64,000 nucleotides of DNA from Glycine soja (Eukaryota > Streptophyta > Magnoliopsida > Fabales > Fabaceae): assembly GCF_004193775.1 (NCBI RefSeq), contig NC_041005.1, positions 9,612,501 through 9,676,500 of the forward strand, written 5' to 3'. Below are positions 46,860 through 59,098 of this stretch, in pieces. Below the pieces are notes generated by a model. It did not search any database. It worked only from the letters and a program-made list of their open reading frames with translations, and had not been told where the DNA came from. The position numbers were made by a program, and so were the translations under genes. Each line of letters opens with the position of its first letter. The stretch's first letter is position 1.

Positions 46860-47345
46860 TACTTAAAGGTATCCAAAATATGTCATTCGACTAACATTGT
46901 AAGTAGTTGAAATTTTTTATTCATGTTCAATTAATGTTAAAGTTAGTTGAATCTCACACTTAGCTAATATTGGACGTAGTCAAATTGATCTTCTACTCAT
47001 TCAACTAACCTTAACATAAGTCAAATTCTTCCAATTTAGCTAATATTGTAGGTAGTTGTAATGACCTTATCCATGTCGAGCTAAACTTCAAATCCAGTAA
47101 ATATTGAAGATTAGTCAGGTGCACATTCAATTGAATTGGCCTCATTCTCATTCAACTAACATCAATATTAGCTAAATGTTGTCATTCGACTAACATTATA
47201 AATAGTTGCATTAACATTGTTCATCTTCTACTAACCTTTTTATTTGACTAATATTGATAAGTCAAAAATTCCATATTCAATCAGACTAGTCTTTACCTCA
47301 TTCAGCTGGTATAAAAGTTAGTCAAATTTCATCTTAGTTGACAGC
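46860..47345. repeat. Strongly diverged repeats of a TTCAACTAACATTGTAAGTAGTTGAA-type motif
   Basis: Words such as ATTCGACTAACATT, ATTCAACTAACMT, GTAGGTAGTTG, GTTAGTTGAAT and TTAGTCAAAT recur about a dozen times over nearly 500 bp in both orientations (TCAACTAA and TTAGTTGA are complements). The period is irregular, about 40 to 70 bp. No coding frame. Looks like an old satellite or the subterminal zone of a DNA transposon. Confidence 0.6.
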
Positions 47346-50300
47346 CATCTACTGAATCCTGACCACTGAATTTTACGGTAAAATTTGAGAACAAATACAG
47401 GAAACAACTTGAGAAGTGTAGGCAGCAAGAGCCTTTGATCCCATGCCTGGTACTGTACACTCGGGAAGATCAAAGATAGCAGCATAAGCTTATGGGCCAT
47501 GGGGCTTACAAGTGGAAATCAATAAAGGTAAACCCAATCCTAAAATAATGACCCAAAGAAAATTCCTAGTTTGGGGAAAAGATGTATAAAATTGGAGCAA
47601 CATTACAAAAGAACCCCTTTTAAATTTGATGAAATCGTGAGAGCTCCTCTGTAAAATATTAAACTAGTATTTTAAAATGCAAATTGCAAAAGATAAATAT
47701 TTATTTTTATACAATTAAAATTTATAATAAAAAATTATATCTTATATTTGTATAGAATAATTTAAATTGTTATATAAAGTTATTTTAAATATTTATATTT
47801 TTATAATATTAAAATTCAACTAAAATACAGAGATAAAAGATGATAAATTAAAAGGAATAGACCATTAAGAGATCAAGAATACAAATAATGATAAAAGGAT
47901 GAGATAGTTGAGTGAATTCTTTTTGGTTATTTACAAGGATAGTGTGAGAAATGTACTTAAAAAAAATATTCATAATGCCTATTTGAGACTTGAGATAGTA
48001 AAGAGAAAGAAGGCCAAGCTCCCCAAATTGTATATTCAAATTTATATATAAGAGTAAGATATACAAGAAAATTATTTTAAATTTTACGCAACCATAATAG
48101 TTCTTTGTAGAGACTACATAGTACATATATTCTCTTCTCCATTGTAGATAATCATGCAAAACTATCTCTCCACCATAATAATGAAATTTGAAGTATGACC
48201 TCGTATAAAATATATAAAATCCTTGCCACTAAGTACTAACCTATTTTTAATGGAATTTATTTTTAAATTTATAAATATAAACAAGTATCAAAAGGCTACA
48301 CGAAACCTTGATATTATTAGTACTCATTAAAGGCCGGTGGCAAGAGTGACAACACATTAGAGTCGGCATAATGAGCTAAACCCAACAAATTGAAGTGGCC
48401 AAAGTCCAACTCTGTTTAATTGTGAATTATGATTCAGGGCAAATCTGTATCCATAAGTACATGTTAAAGAGTATCAAATATGCTTTATTACAATTTGTTA
48501 ATTATTAAAATAAAAAAAATCAAGTGTTGAAAGATTTTTATATTTTTAATATGATAGATATCTTTAGTAAAAATTCCTCAAAAAAATATCTTTAGTAAAA
48601 CCTTTTTATTTTTAATTTTCATATACACATGGCCACACATAAAAAGAAAACCATCAATAATATAAAACAATCATTTGATGGTCTAAGTTTTGAGATAAAT
48701 ATTTTTTATTCAATATCATAGGTATCCTTTATGAGAAACAATCCTACTAGAGTCAAATACAATCATTATAAATCGTTATAAATTGAAAAAATTTTACTTT
48801 CAAATATTTATCACAGTTATATTTAAGACTTCAATTTAAAATTACTGATTAAATAGCTCTCCACTAAATCCACGTGTTTAGAGATAGTGTTGAAATAAAA
48901 ATGACATGATATTAGAGTATCTATAACCACGTGGAAGCATGAGTGCCCTTTTGATCTCTCATCCGAACATATATTGAATTTCATGATAAATGATGAAGTC
49001 TTTCAAGCAGTAAAATTGACTCAAATAAAGACTCTTTAAAATACTTGTGACTTGTGAGTAAAGGTTATACTAATACTTGATTTTTAAAGAAGAATGTGTT
49101 TTTTCTAAGATTAATGCATGTTTAAATTAGCTTATTTTCTGATAAAAAAAATAACTTATTTTGAAGAAATGATTAATTTTTTTATAACTTCTTGAGAGAA
49201 ATATAAAATTTTTATTTGTCTTAATAAATTGTTTCCAAACATGCATTTAAGAGTAATGTTATATTCTCTTAAAAAATTGATTTGAAATCTTTCTGTAATA
49301 TTCTCCTACAATTCTCCTAAAATTTGGACAAGAAAATATCAAATAAAGAAAACTATATTTAATGTCTTAGAAAGATAAATAACATACAATTTGCATGTAA
49401 GAAAATTTCATGGGAGACGAGAGTGTGAAATATAAAAGATCTAATTATACGGGTATGTTATATCGATTATTCCTGTAAGCTGTAGGCATGAATGTGTTTA
49501 GACCTGTAAGCTGTCAGCATTGTTTATTTGTTTTTTTTTAAGTTTTTTTTTAAATTATTTTTATTAATTTCAGATAAGTAAATAATTTTTCGCCAAAAGG
49601 TAAAATCTAAAAATATTTTTTAGCTGTAAGCATTCTTTTAAGAAAAAAATTGTAATAAATTTGTTTTTTTTAATATTAGATAAGTGAATAGTTTTTTTTC
49701 ACAAAAAAGGTAAATTCTGAAACTATTTTTTTTCTGAAAATAAAAAGTTAAAAAGTATATGCATATTTGAATTTGATTACTTTAGCATAAATAGATAATT
49801 TTCTTTATCATCTTTCATGATCTAGTAAAAGAATCATTATTTTTATTAAAAAAGTTTAGCTGAATGTATTAATTTTAAAAAAATATTTACTTTCAGAATC
49901 TGAATTATGAAAGCCCTATTTTTAAACAAATTTATCTTAAACACTTTGTAAATCTTTGTCTAAAATTGCTGAGAACATGCTTATGAGGGATTAACTGATG
50001 TATTCATCTCCGGTTATTCAATAATGCATGCTTGAGCAAGCTTAGTCGATATTAGATTGGATTTGTTGTTTTCTTCGTCACAGAATTCCAAATGTCATTG
50101 TCCAACTTTTCAAACTACAACCAAAACGTACGCCAAATTGCTAGTGACCAACATTATAAATGAAATGTAGCATAAAATATCAGCTTTAATTTTTATTTTT
50201 GTAGCTTCTAGGTTCTTCCCCTCACCCCTTTACTAGCTTTAGTTTAATTTAATTTTTTGTTTATTTTCTCAGAGATAGAAAAGGGAGCTTTCAGCTTTGT

Positions 50301-52139
50301 GCTTTGGTTTGTGTTAACTCTTTCGAAGATATACTCCAACAGCCGCAAGACTATTTAACAAATTATATATCTTTCATTGTATTAACTCCTTGTGGACTAC
50401 TTTGATAGTACCAGACTACTGTGCGAGTGTGGCTTGCAACACTTTTGAGCAATGATTAGTCAGTGACTACAACTTATCACCGATAGAATATGGATTCACA
50501 AATGAAATCAATTTGTTGTCTTACGCAACTTGGAAGAAGCCCTATTTACAACTTATATACGTATCTTTACTTTTGGCTAAGGTTTGAAGTTGTGGGAATG
50601 CACTTATGATCGAAATGTGGTTTCAAAATTATAATATTATGGGCGCAATTATGATTGCAAACGGTAATTTAAAGGACAAAACAATGCTTTTAAGTTGTTA
50701 CATGATATAATTAGAATTTCAACTTGACAATTCATGTAATAAAAGTTCGTATTAAAGATTAACATATGATTATTAAATAATTAAACTCATGTTGATAAGA
50801 GAACAATATCTTAAAAGTACTTAAAAGAGAACAAAAGAAAAGTGGTAATTGAAAACCTTAATTGTGAAGATGTCTATGCATAGAACACCATGGTGTGTCA
50901 GATTTTCTATGTATCTCAAGCAAAGCAGCTTTGAAACTTGGAAAGAACCTAACTTGTTAAAGGATAATGGATGGGACAAAACAAAAAAAGAAAAGAAAGG
51001 TTTTAAAATTTTTTGCCAGCTTGCGATTATAATTTATAACAGCTGTGTGTATCACTCTCATTGGCATGCAAGGACAGTGTTATGGTAGGAAAAGCATTCA
51101 AGTTTGTGGTGGACTATGTTAGCCGTATTAATTGCGTCCAAAAGGTTGAAAACAGAGGCACGTATTATTAGCTTGCAGGGAATAACTAGAGCCTCCAGAT
51201 GTTGGCAGCTAATGATAAAAGAGTAGAAGGAAGAACCATCGCAATAGTAATAAATATTAGTCGTCATTACTTATCCAAATAGCCCGTGCGTTTTTCTGCA
51301 CCTAAAATGTGTCTCAAAACAAAACAGTTGACACTTTGGTTTGGAAGATCATCATACCAATCCCATGTAATGTTAACGTTGTCGATTCACATGCTGATGT
51401 AAATTTTCTAAGACGGCCACATTCAAGAAAGAATATATATCCATGTACTAATTTAGCTTGTTCCCATTAATATAAACATTATTAAATAGAATTTATATTA
51501 CATAGTACTACGTATTAGTAAAAGTATTCTTATTTTTTTTTTGTTAGCAAAATGATTTATTTATAACATAGGACCTAGTTATATAGGCACAATGAGTATA
51601 GCCTATATTAAATAGCTAATACAAAGTCTGAACAAAAAGACATCCCCCCACAACGTACAGATATTCTTATGACATATCAATTTTAGGTATTAAGAAAACT
51701 AACTGTATATATAATAATCATGCTTACAACATAGTATTAACAATTCTATTTTAACGACACTTGTCTAACTACGTACCCACGCACTTAAAAGTCAAATAGT
51801 AATCTGGAAGCAACTATCTTATTAAGAGCATTGGTTTTGATTTGTGACTAATGATTTCATGTCGATGTACGTAACACAATATCATAGCTTTTCGTTCTTT
51901 CACTTCACCCCTCTCTATTCAATTCTTGTCTTTTCTTGTTCATTTTCTTGTTTCTAATTATTTTCGCCGTACGTGATAATCTTTATCGGATCACGTAAGC
52001 ATGTATATTGGCTAGCATACAATTAAACGCACAATCAAATAAAACAGCTTCTTCTTTTTTACATTTTCATCATTTGCCGTGTGATATGAAATCATTCAGT
52101 TTTAATTTCCTTTTCTAATCGAAGAAAATGTTCATTCGT
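47346..52139. other. AT-rich intergenic DNA
   Basis: Short open frames, including 50,849-51,088, have no family resemblance. No supported feature. Confidence 0.45.
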
Positions 52140-52391
52140 ATATATATATATGGGGGATATTTTCTTTCAATTATTTTGTTTGTATCCTAAATTTACAGGA
52201 TTTATGGTGTTGGCTCATTGACATACCCCTATGGGGTTGCTGATTTTCCTTTTCTCTATTAATTTTTATATATGGAGGATATTAATTTACTTTCAATTAT
52301 TTGTGTTTGTATCCTAAATTTACATGATTAAATTATGGACTTGGCTCATTGACACACCCCAATGGGGTTGCTGATTTTCCTTTTCCTTCTT
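52140..52391 (+). repeat. Tandem duplication, unit about 131 bp
   Basis: TTTCAATTATTT, TTTGTATCCTAAATTTACA, CTCATTGACA and ATGGGGTTGCTGATTTTCCT all occur twice in the same order, at offsets of about 131 bp (for example CTCATTGACA at 52,214 and 52,345). Confidence 0.9.
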
Positions 52392-52395
52392 CACC

Positions 52396-52425
52396 ACACG
52401 TGGGCTGGCTATAAACTCCAAAGAA
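52396..52425 (+). promoter_or_regulatory. G-box and TATA-like pair without an assigned gene
   Basis: CACACGTGGGCTGGCTATAAAC places a CACGTG G-box core about 10 bp before a TATAAA box on +. A 92-codon frame beginning at 52,614 is downstream, but its protein resembles nothing I know. Orphan promoter, promoter of a non-coding transcript, or chance. Confidence 0.25.
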
Positions 52426-53456
52426 CATTTTTTTCTTCTTTTCCGGCGCTAACATTTGGGAATATAATAAACGTGAAGATTCTTTCTACTTCTATCATAC
52501 TTTCATATAAGCACGTGGTGAGTAGCTAGGGCTAGGAACTGTTCAAAATGCGTTTCGTCGGTATATAGGAATTGTAACCTGTTAGGCTATTAACAAATGC
52601 CAAATCTCGTCCAATGTGGGTGCTTGTACCATCAATAGTGTTACTTACCACATTATTTTGTACATTAAATCACATCATATTGAAAATTCTTGGACCAAAG
52701 CCAATCAAGGCCCGTTATTACTTTAATATTGTGGCAGTGGGGCTGGGTTTCAAATTCTGCAACAGGGCATGCATCATAGATAGCAGAAGGATTCTTGTTC
52801 TTGACAACTTAGTTCAACTAACCACGATCATCGAAAATGCCTCATATTTTTTCTTTTTTATTCTCTGCCACAGAGTTCCTTGGCATACATGATAGCTAGA
52901 TGCGCATTATTTTGACTCAGATTCTGTGTAAGCAATGCACGTCCCCTTATTTTCCTTCTCCATTTCCTTTTTGGATGATGTGGTGGATCGGTAACTATAC
53001 ACCTTTTTTATGTTATTATTAGAGGTGAGCAAGGGAAGAGTTTGGACCATTTATTTTTGTTTTTATTCTGCCTGAAATTTTATTTGATTGAATCTTTTAT
53101 TTAAATTTAAATTCGACTCAATAAAGATTCGAAATGGGTAGGACAAAATAGTATTGACTCAACATTTTAATATAATATATGAATCTTATGTATAGTAAAT
53201 AATAAAATAAAATAAATATATAACTTAAATTAATGTATATTTTATAATATATATTTTAAAATAAATAATATCATTATTATGTTATATAGAATATTATTTA
53301 ATATTTTTTTATTATTATTACTAAACAATTGTTAAAAAATTGTATACTTCATATAAAAAAATGTGAAATAACCTAGAATAAAACTTGAACATATCTTCAA
53401 AATGCATTGAACTAGATTACAAAACACAAATTCATCCAAATCAACCTGGAGCCCTC
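52426..53456. other. Intergenic DNA with one unassigned short frame
   Basis: A frame at 52,614-52,892 starts MWVLVPSIVLLTTLF, hydrophobic at its N-terminus, but no family or splice context supports it. The remainder is AT-rich. Confidence 0.3.
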
Positions 53457-53680
53457 ACTCAACCCGTAGCTATTATTTTTGGTACAATTGTTGCCTTTGT
53501 TTTATGAGTTTAACTTTTATGTGTGGATGATGTATATAGCTTTTACAAATCAATAAGTTGTTATATGCTCGCTCAACCCCTAGTTATTATTTTTGGTACA
53601 ATTGTTGCCTTTATTTTATGAGTTTAACTTTTATGTGTGGATGATGTATATAGCTTTTACAAATCAATAAGTTGTTATAT
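53457..53680 (+). repeat. Tandem duplication, unit 114 bp, two copies
   Basis: 53,457-53,570 and 53,571-53,680 are near-identical (TTTTTGGTACAATTGTTGCC, GTGTGGATGATGTATATAGC, AATCAATAAGTTGTTATAT in both), with only about five differences. The high identity suggests a recent duplication. Confidence 0.95.
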
Positions 53681-55344
53681 ACTTGGAATGATTTTTAAAT
53701 AATTATTAAAAAAATTAATAAAATTATCATGTATGCAAATTTTAATCGGTTGATATTACAAAAAAAAATTATTGTGCATGTCTTATTTATGAATTTGTTT
53801 AACTCACTTTAAGTAAAAACTGGATTAAACAATTTCATTGTAAAAAGAAATCACTAGGTGTAATTCAGTCCCAACTAATCATGGTGTGATTCTTAACTAA
53901 ATGTTATTAACTCTTTTTTACAAATTAAAAAACTCAAGCATATATCACGTAGAGATCAATCAAAATCATAATCACTTGCTGGTTTGTAATTATCTAATAT
54001 TTTTTTTACATGATTGACACAATTAAAAAAATTATATTAATCATTGTTAAGTGCATAAAAAATTTCACCAATAATTTAATCACTACTAAAAAAATAAGTC
54101 ATTAACATCGGTAAAAGTATGTCATTTTTTACATTAGTTAGAAAACCGATTTTAAAAATCCTAATTTATATTGGTTCTTCCCAAAAATAATATGATATAG
54201 TAAAGAAACAATATTAGTTTTGGTCAATGCTAATGGCATATTATTAGGTTTTCAAAACAAAACTTGGGCAAAGAAAAATTTCATGTATACATCCAACCTA
54301 ACATAAAAATAAGATCAACTGTAAAGAAAGGACATTGCTAATAATTCTTATCGTTATGTAATTGAATATTGATTATAAATCACTTGAATTCAAGTCTAAC
54401 ACTAAAAATGCAAAGACCCAATAGTTTGGGTACTATATCAAGATTGTCGTGAAGAGAATAAAGCCATAAACATTCTCACACTAGTCTAACAAAGTTGACT
54501 AGCATGACAGCATTTTAAAAATAAGCAAAACATAATCACCAAAGTGAAACTTACAAGTTAAATTCAAGTATCAGGCAATAAAGAGCTTCAAAGTCGTGAA
54601 CTGTTAAACAACCTGATTTTGTCACAGATATCAAGTATATACCCTAGAGTACAGTTCAAAAAATGGATAGAATATTTGAAATACTAAAGCAATGAGAAAT
54701 AAAATAAAATGAAAAGGTTATCAACACAACACCTTAATCAAATTTGTCTACTTCTCACAATGAACAAGATATTCACGAACTATTTACTTTTGAAGCATCA
54801 CAATTACATTTACTTAAGCAGTTTCTCATTTCAACTAAAGTCTTTCATTATTCATTTGTATTTACCTGGTTGTCAAAATCTACTGCAGAGATGCCTTTCC
54901 TATTAAAAAACATATGTAATCTACTTGTAGAGAGAAATCACTAATGTCATGAAAAGCAATACATGACATATGGAACATTATATGTCTACCCGCTCATGCC
55001 ATTACTAACTACTAATTCAATTCTTTTCCAAGAAACCATACACAACTTTCAAATATACCAATCATAACAATTGCCAAGAAAAAATAAACATATAAATAAA
55101 AAAAATCAAAATGTCTTATGCTCATAAAAAAAACCCTTAATGTGGAGAACAACCTAAGATAACATAATCATGATAAGTTTTCCAAACTGAAATATTGACA
55201 AGATTATATGTTTTTCATTTATCATTATAACCATTCATGATTTCCAACCATGATGAGTATACCTTAAAATAATTCAAAAGTAGAAAGAGTCAATAGAGCT
55301 TCATAAAAAAATGATTCGATTAAATATGGGTGCAGGAGAGTTGA
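53681..55344. other. AT-rich intergenic DNA
   Basis: No supported feature. Overlapping short frames at 54,709-54,944 have no family resemblance. Confidence 0.4.
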
Positions 55345-55838
55345 TGTGATCCTTATTAGGAGTGAATCGTTTGGTACATGACACAAAATTTGGATAACGC
55401 CACTTCTAGATATGAAAGATAAGTCAGGATAGATGCTATAAGGGTTCATCCTTGATAAGTCTGATATTGGTTCGACAAGAAACCCAGAGAGAAGTTCACA
55501 CAAAATACACACGTATTTTTTCAAAATGTCAAAAGTCCATTTTCTTGAAAATGACTTCAATACATATAGTGTAGTTGAGGCGTAGTTGAAAAGACACCAA
55601 TTTTATTTAATTAAAATTACAAAAAAATAGAAAAATATTTGACATGGGCCTTTAAATTAGTTTGAACCTTCAACAACAATCAAGATTCTTGGTAGTATCT
55701 CTGGCCTTCATCCTTCTCAACTTGGATCTTGTCAAGTATGGCTGATACCATTTGTTGGAGGGTATCCTCTAACTGTTTGGTCCTACTCTTGGTCATATGT
55801 CCTTGTATTTGGGTAGTTTTGGGATTCTTATAAAGAGT
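55345..55838 (-). mobile_element. Gypsy fragment A: pol 3' end plus LTR, diverged
   Basis: On - it runs from a remnant of the pol C-terminus (55,838-55,645; the TRSRTKQ-type region is recognisable but frame-broken) into an LTR copy at 55,644-55,345 (about 300 bp). The LTR is the same family as 56,073-56,415 and 60,313-60,670 but is the most diverged of the three. Similarity to the intact-order copy stops near 55,838 at GGATTCTTAT. Confidence 0.7.
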
Positions 55839-56072
55839 TTACCAAATTTTCAGGTTGATCATAAATGTGGTTAACAATACTGACTACACTACTATCATAT
55901 ATTGGTCCATCTAAAGTAATATCCTTAGACAAATTGTCTGGTTGATTAAAACTAGAATCCTTGATGTAGCTGATTTTGTTTTATTGGGAGAATATTGGCT
56001 TAAAACTACAAGAGTGTGGTTGTAGCATTCAATAACTCCAAACTTTACATAATACCTTTAGCATGGGTGGTG

Positions 56073-56415
56073 TGGTCCTTACTAGGAACAAATCGCTTGA
56101 TACATGTCACAGAGTTTAGATGACGCCACTTCTAGAGAGGGAAGATAAGTCAGGGTAGACGCTACAAGGATTACCTTGATAAGTCCGAGATTGGTTTAGC
56201 GAGGAATCCAGAGTGAAGTTCTCACAAAATTTTATCAAATATCAAAAGTCCCCTTTATTGAAAATGAGTTCAATACATATAGTTGGAAAGGCACCAATTT
56301 TATTTAATTTAAAATTAAAAATGAAAATTAGAAAAGAAATGGCATGGGCCTTCAAATTAATTTGGGTCAAAATGACAACGAAAAAAAATAGAAATAAAAA
56401 AAAACATATTTGGCA
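56073..56415 (-). repeat. 3' LTR of the gypsy element (about 343 bp)
   Basis: On - it begins TGCCAAATATG after TTTGAAGGCCCA and ends near GGACCACA. It aligns throughout with 60,313-60,670. No primer binding site follows its low-coordinate end. Boundaries are estimated from TG...CA-like ends. Confidence 0.7.
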
Positions 56416-56427
56416 TGGGCCTTCAAA

Positions 56428-57051
56428 TTAGTTTGGGCCTTCAGCAACAATTAAAATTCTTGGTAGTACTTCTGCCTCTGGGCCTTCATCTTTCTCCACT
56501 TGGGTCTTGTTAAGTATGTCTAATACCATTTGTTGGAGGGTATCCACCGACTGTTTGGTCCTACTCCTGGTCATAGGTTCCTGTATTTGGGAGGTTTTAG
56601 GATTCTCATCATTCTCTCCTTCTTGGAAAGAATTTACCCTCAAATGTTCAAAATCATCATATGCAACAAATGGAGTCAAGTCAACAACATTAAATGAAGA
56701 ACTTACTCTATACTCACCTGGAATATCGATCCTGTAAGCATTGTCATTGATCCTTTCTAGTACTTGGAAAGGTCTGTCTTCTCTAGGTTGAAGTTCGGAC
56801 TTCCTTTGTTTAGGGAACCTCTCCTTCCTCATGTGTACCCAAACCCAATCACCTGGTTCAAGTACCATTTTCTTCCTATTCTTGTTGGCTTGCTTGGCAT
56901 AACTTTTATTCTTCTTTGCAATTTGAGCCTTTACTTGCTCATGCAATCTTTTCACATACTCAACTTTAGCTTGTGCATCATTATGCTTAAAATTAGAAAT
57001 GTTAGGCAATGGTAACAAATCAAGAGGAGTCAAGGGGTTAAAACTATACAC
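56428..57051 (-). pseudogene. Gypsy pol C-terminus (integrase C-terminal region and tail)
   Basis: This intact 207-codon stretch has a basic coiled segment (KRLHEQVKAQIAKKNKSYAK), then GDWVWVHMRKERFPKQRKSE, RPFQVLERINDNAYRIDIPG, SSFNVVDLTPF and a tail with TRSRTKQ. The GDWVWVH...LxPR/GPF...NDNAY...FNV-DL-PF pattern is the C-terminal integrase domain of plant gypsy elements. It stays open although the upstream pol is broken. The frame differs from that of gag-protease, so a frameshift separates them. Confidence 0.85.
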
Positions 57052-57408
57052 TACTTCAAATGGAGAGTGTTGTGTAGTTCTATGTGTAGTCCTATTGTAT
57101 GCAAATTTAACATGAGGAAAATATTCTTCTCAACTTTCTATATTCTTTTCAGTAACAACTCTAAGAAGAGAAGACAAAGTTCTCCTCAGTTTGGCCATCG
57201 ATTTGAGGATGACATGTGATGGAAAAGAGAAGCTTTGTTCCAACCTAACCCCGCAATGTTCTCCAAAAGTGACTACGGAACTTGGTGTCTTGGTCTAAAA
57301 TGATGCTTCTTGGTAGTCCATGGAGACGCACCACTTCCTTGAAAAATAAATCAGCAACATCAGTCTCTTGGGGATTGCTCTTGTAAGCTGGCTTATTAGG
57401 CAATGAAG
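57052..57408 (-). pseudogene. Gypsy pol: RT start joined directly to integrase core (deletion junction)
   Basis: On - the text [14 protein letters not shown], normally the entry to reverse transcriptase, is followed at once by [19 protein letters not shown], a part of the integrase core, near 57,345-57,355. Reverse transcriptase, RNase H and the front half of integrase are gone. Downstream there is HPQIDGQTE, a frameshift, then TLSSLLRVVTEKN and a TGA at 57,130-57,132 for Trp in ESWEEYFPH. Confidence 0.8.
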
Positions 57409-57409
57409 C

Positions 57410-59098
57410 TCATTGAAGGAGGTCAATTTGATGTTCTATGCCTCTTGAAGGTGACAGTCCATGAGGAATCTCCTTGGGAAAGACATCTTTAAATTCCTGA
57501 AATAAGAGTTCAACAATAGGAGAAGCAGAAATAGTTAACTCATTAGAATTATCAGCATAAACTTTACTATCTTTGCAATACGATAGATAGAGCGGCTCAC
57601 GAGCAAGTAACACTTTCCTCACTTCACCCGCCTTTGCTAAACAATTAAATTTTCTCTCATGTGTATCATTCTTTCTCTCACGTGTATCATTATTTCCCTC
57701 ACATGTATTACTCTTCTTTTTCCTATTCCTCTTTGGTGTTTCACTTTTTTATTTCTCTTGTTCTCTTTTTTCTCTCATTCTGATTTGGTCATCACACACT
57801 TCTCTAGGGGATAGAGGTTTAAGAATAATTTTCTGGTCATGGTGTTGGATAGAAATCTTATTGGTGAAGCCATCATGTATTGCTTTGGTGTCATACTGCC
57901 ATGGTCTTCCTAACAGTATATGAGTCGCCTCCATTGGAATCACATCACACAACACCCTAGTATTGTATCTTCCAATGGTAAGACACACCTCAACCTGCCG
58001 AGTCACTTTTACCTCTTCATCTTCACTAAGCCATTTGTATGGCCTAGGATGGGGCTTAGTATCAAAATTCAGTTTGGACACTAACCTGGAACTTGCAACA
58101 TTGGTATAGCTTCCTCCATCAATAATTAAAGAGCAAAGCTTACCACTAATTGTGCATCTGGTGTGGAAAATATTTTCTCTTTGGGTGTCTTCCAGTGGTT
58201 GCATCTGACTTCCCAAGAGCCTCCTCACCATTAGCATATCACCCTGCATAGCTTCCTCCTCAAGCTCTTCTTCCACCTGTTCTTCTTCACTGATTTCAGA
58301 TTCACTGGTGATTTCTTCATCTGCCTTCATGATCATGGTCCTCCTGGTTGGACACTCAGAAGCAATATGTTCTCTGCCTAAGCATTTGAAGCATTTTATG
58401 TTTTTGGTACCAATGTTGGATGATGAGGCAAAATTATGCTTGGTTTCAACACTGGACATTGCTGATTTTCCATGTGGACTGGACGAGTTGCCTCCCTCCT
58501 TCTTGGATCTATTGGTCCAATTCTGGTTCAAATTTTTGGATGAGTTCTTTTTTGCTGCACTTTTCCTCTTGAGTTGTTGTTCAACCCGTACTGCTTTGTG
58601 CAATAAGTCATCCAATTCCACATACTCCTATAATTCAACAACATCTCTAATGTCAGGATTTACACCATTCAGAAAATGAGTCATTGTGTCCTTAATTTCC
58701 TATTCAATTTTGGCTCTCACTAGTGCCATCTCCATCTCTTTGTAGTACTCCTCCACAGTCAAACTTCCCTAGGACAGCCTCTGGAGTCTCTATCGCATGG
58801 TTCTATTGTAGTTAGTTGGAACATATCTCTTTCGCATAACCCTTCTCATATCAGTCCATGTATCTATCTCCCGCCCTTCCTCTTTCATCATCTCTCTTTG
58901 ATTTTTATTCCACCAAACAAGGGCATAGTCTGAGAATTCAGCTGCTGCTAACTTTACTTTCTGCTCTTCAGTATAATCATTGCAGGAGAATACATGCTCA
59001 ATCTTCATCTCCCAGTCAAGGTAGGCGTCTAGGTCATTCCTGCCTTTGAAAGGAGGTACATTGAGTTTTACTCCCTCAATTTTGTTTTGCCCCTCCAT
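57410..59098 (-). pseudogene. Gypsy gag-protease frame, interrupted by stops
   Basis: One continuous frame from the ATG at 59,098 (MEGQNKIEGVKLNVPPFKGR). Gag core: DAYLDWEMKIEHVF and ALVWWNKNQRE. CCHC zinc knuckle: CFKCLGREHIASECP. Acidic linker, then an aspartic protease with LIIDGGSYTNVAS as active-site loop and HILLGRPWQYD downstream. In-frame stops: TAG at 58,790-58,792, another TAG about ten codons on, two more TAGs near 58,700 and 58,630, TAA at 57,749-57,751 and TGA at 57,410-57,412. Gln codons are likely originals at the TAG sites. Product would be Gag and protease of a retrotransposon particle; none can be made. Confidence 0.85.
57650..57715 (-). repeat. Three short tandem repeats in the protease-RT spacer
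   Basis: CTCTCATGTGTATCATT, CTCTCACGTGTATCATT and CCTCACATGTATTACT follow one another with a period of about 24 bp (on +). Spacer length variation only. Confidence 0.7.

Noticed and set aside
52614..52892. 92-codon frame with hydrophobic start downstream of the G-box/TATA pair
   Set aside because: Attractive position but the protein shows no known domain and an unstructured AT-rich second half; not enough to call a gene.
54709..54944. Two overlapping frames on +
   Set aside because: AT-rich, mutually overlapping, no motif.
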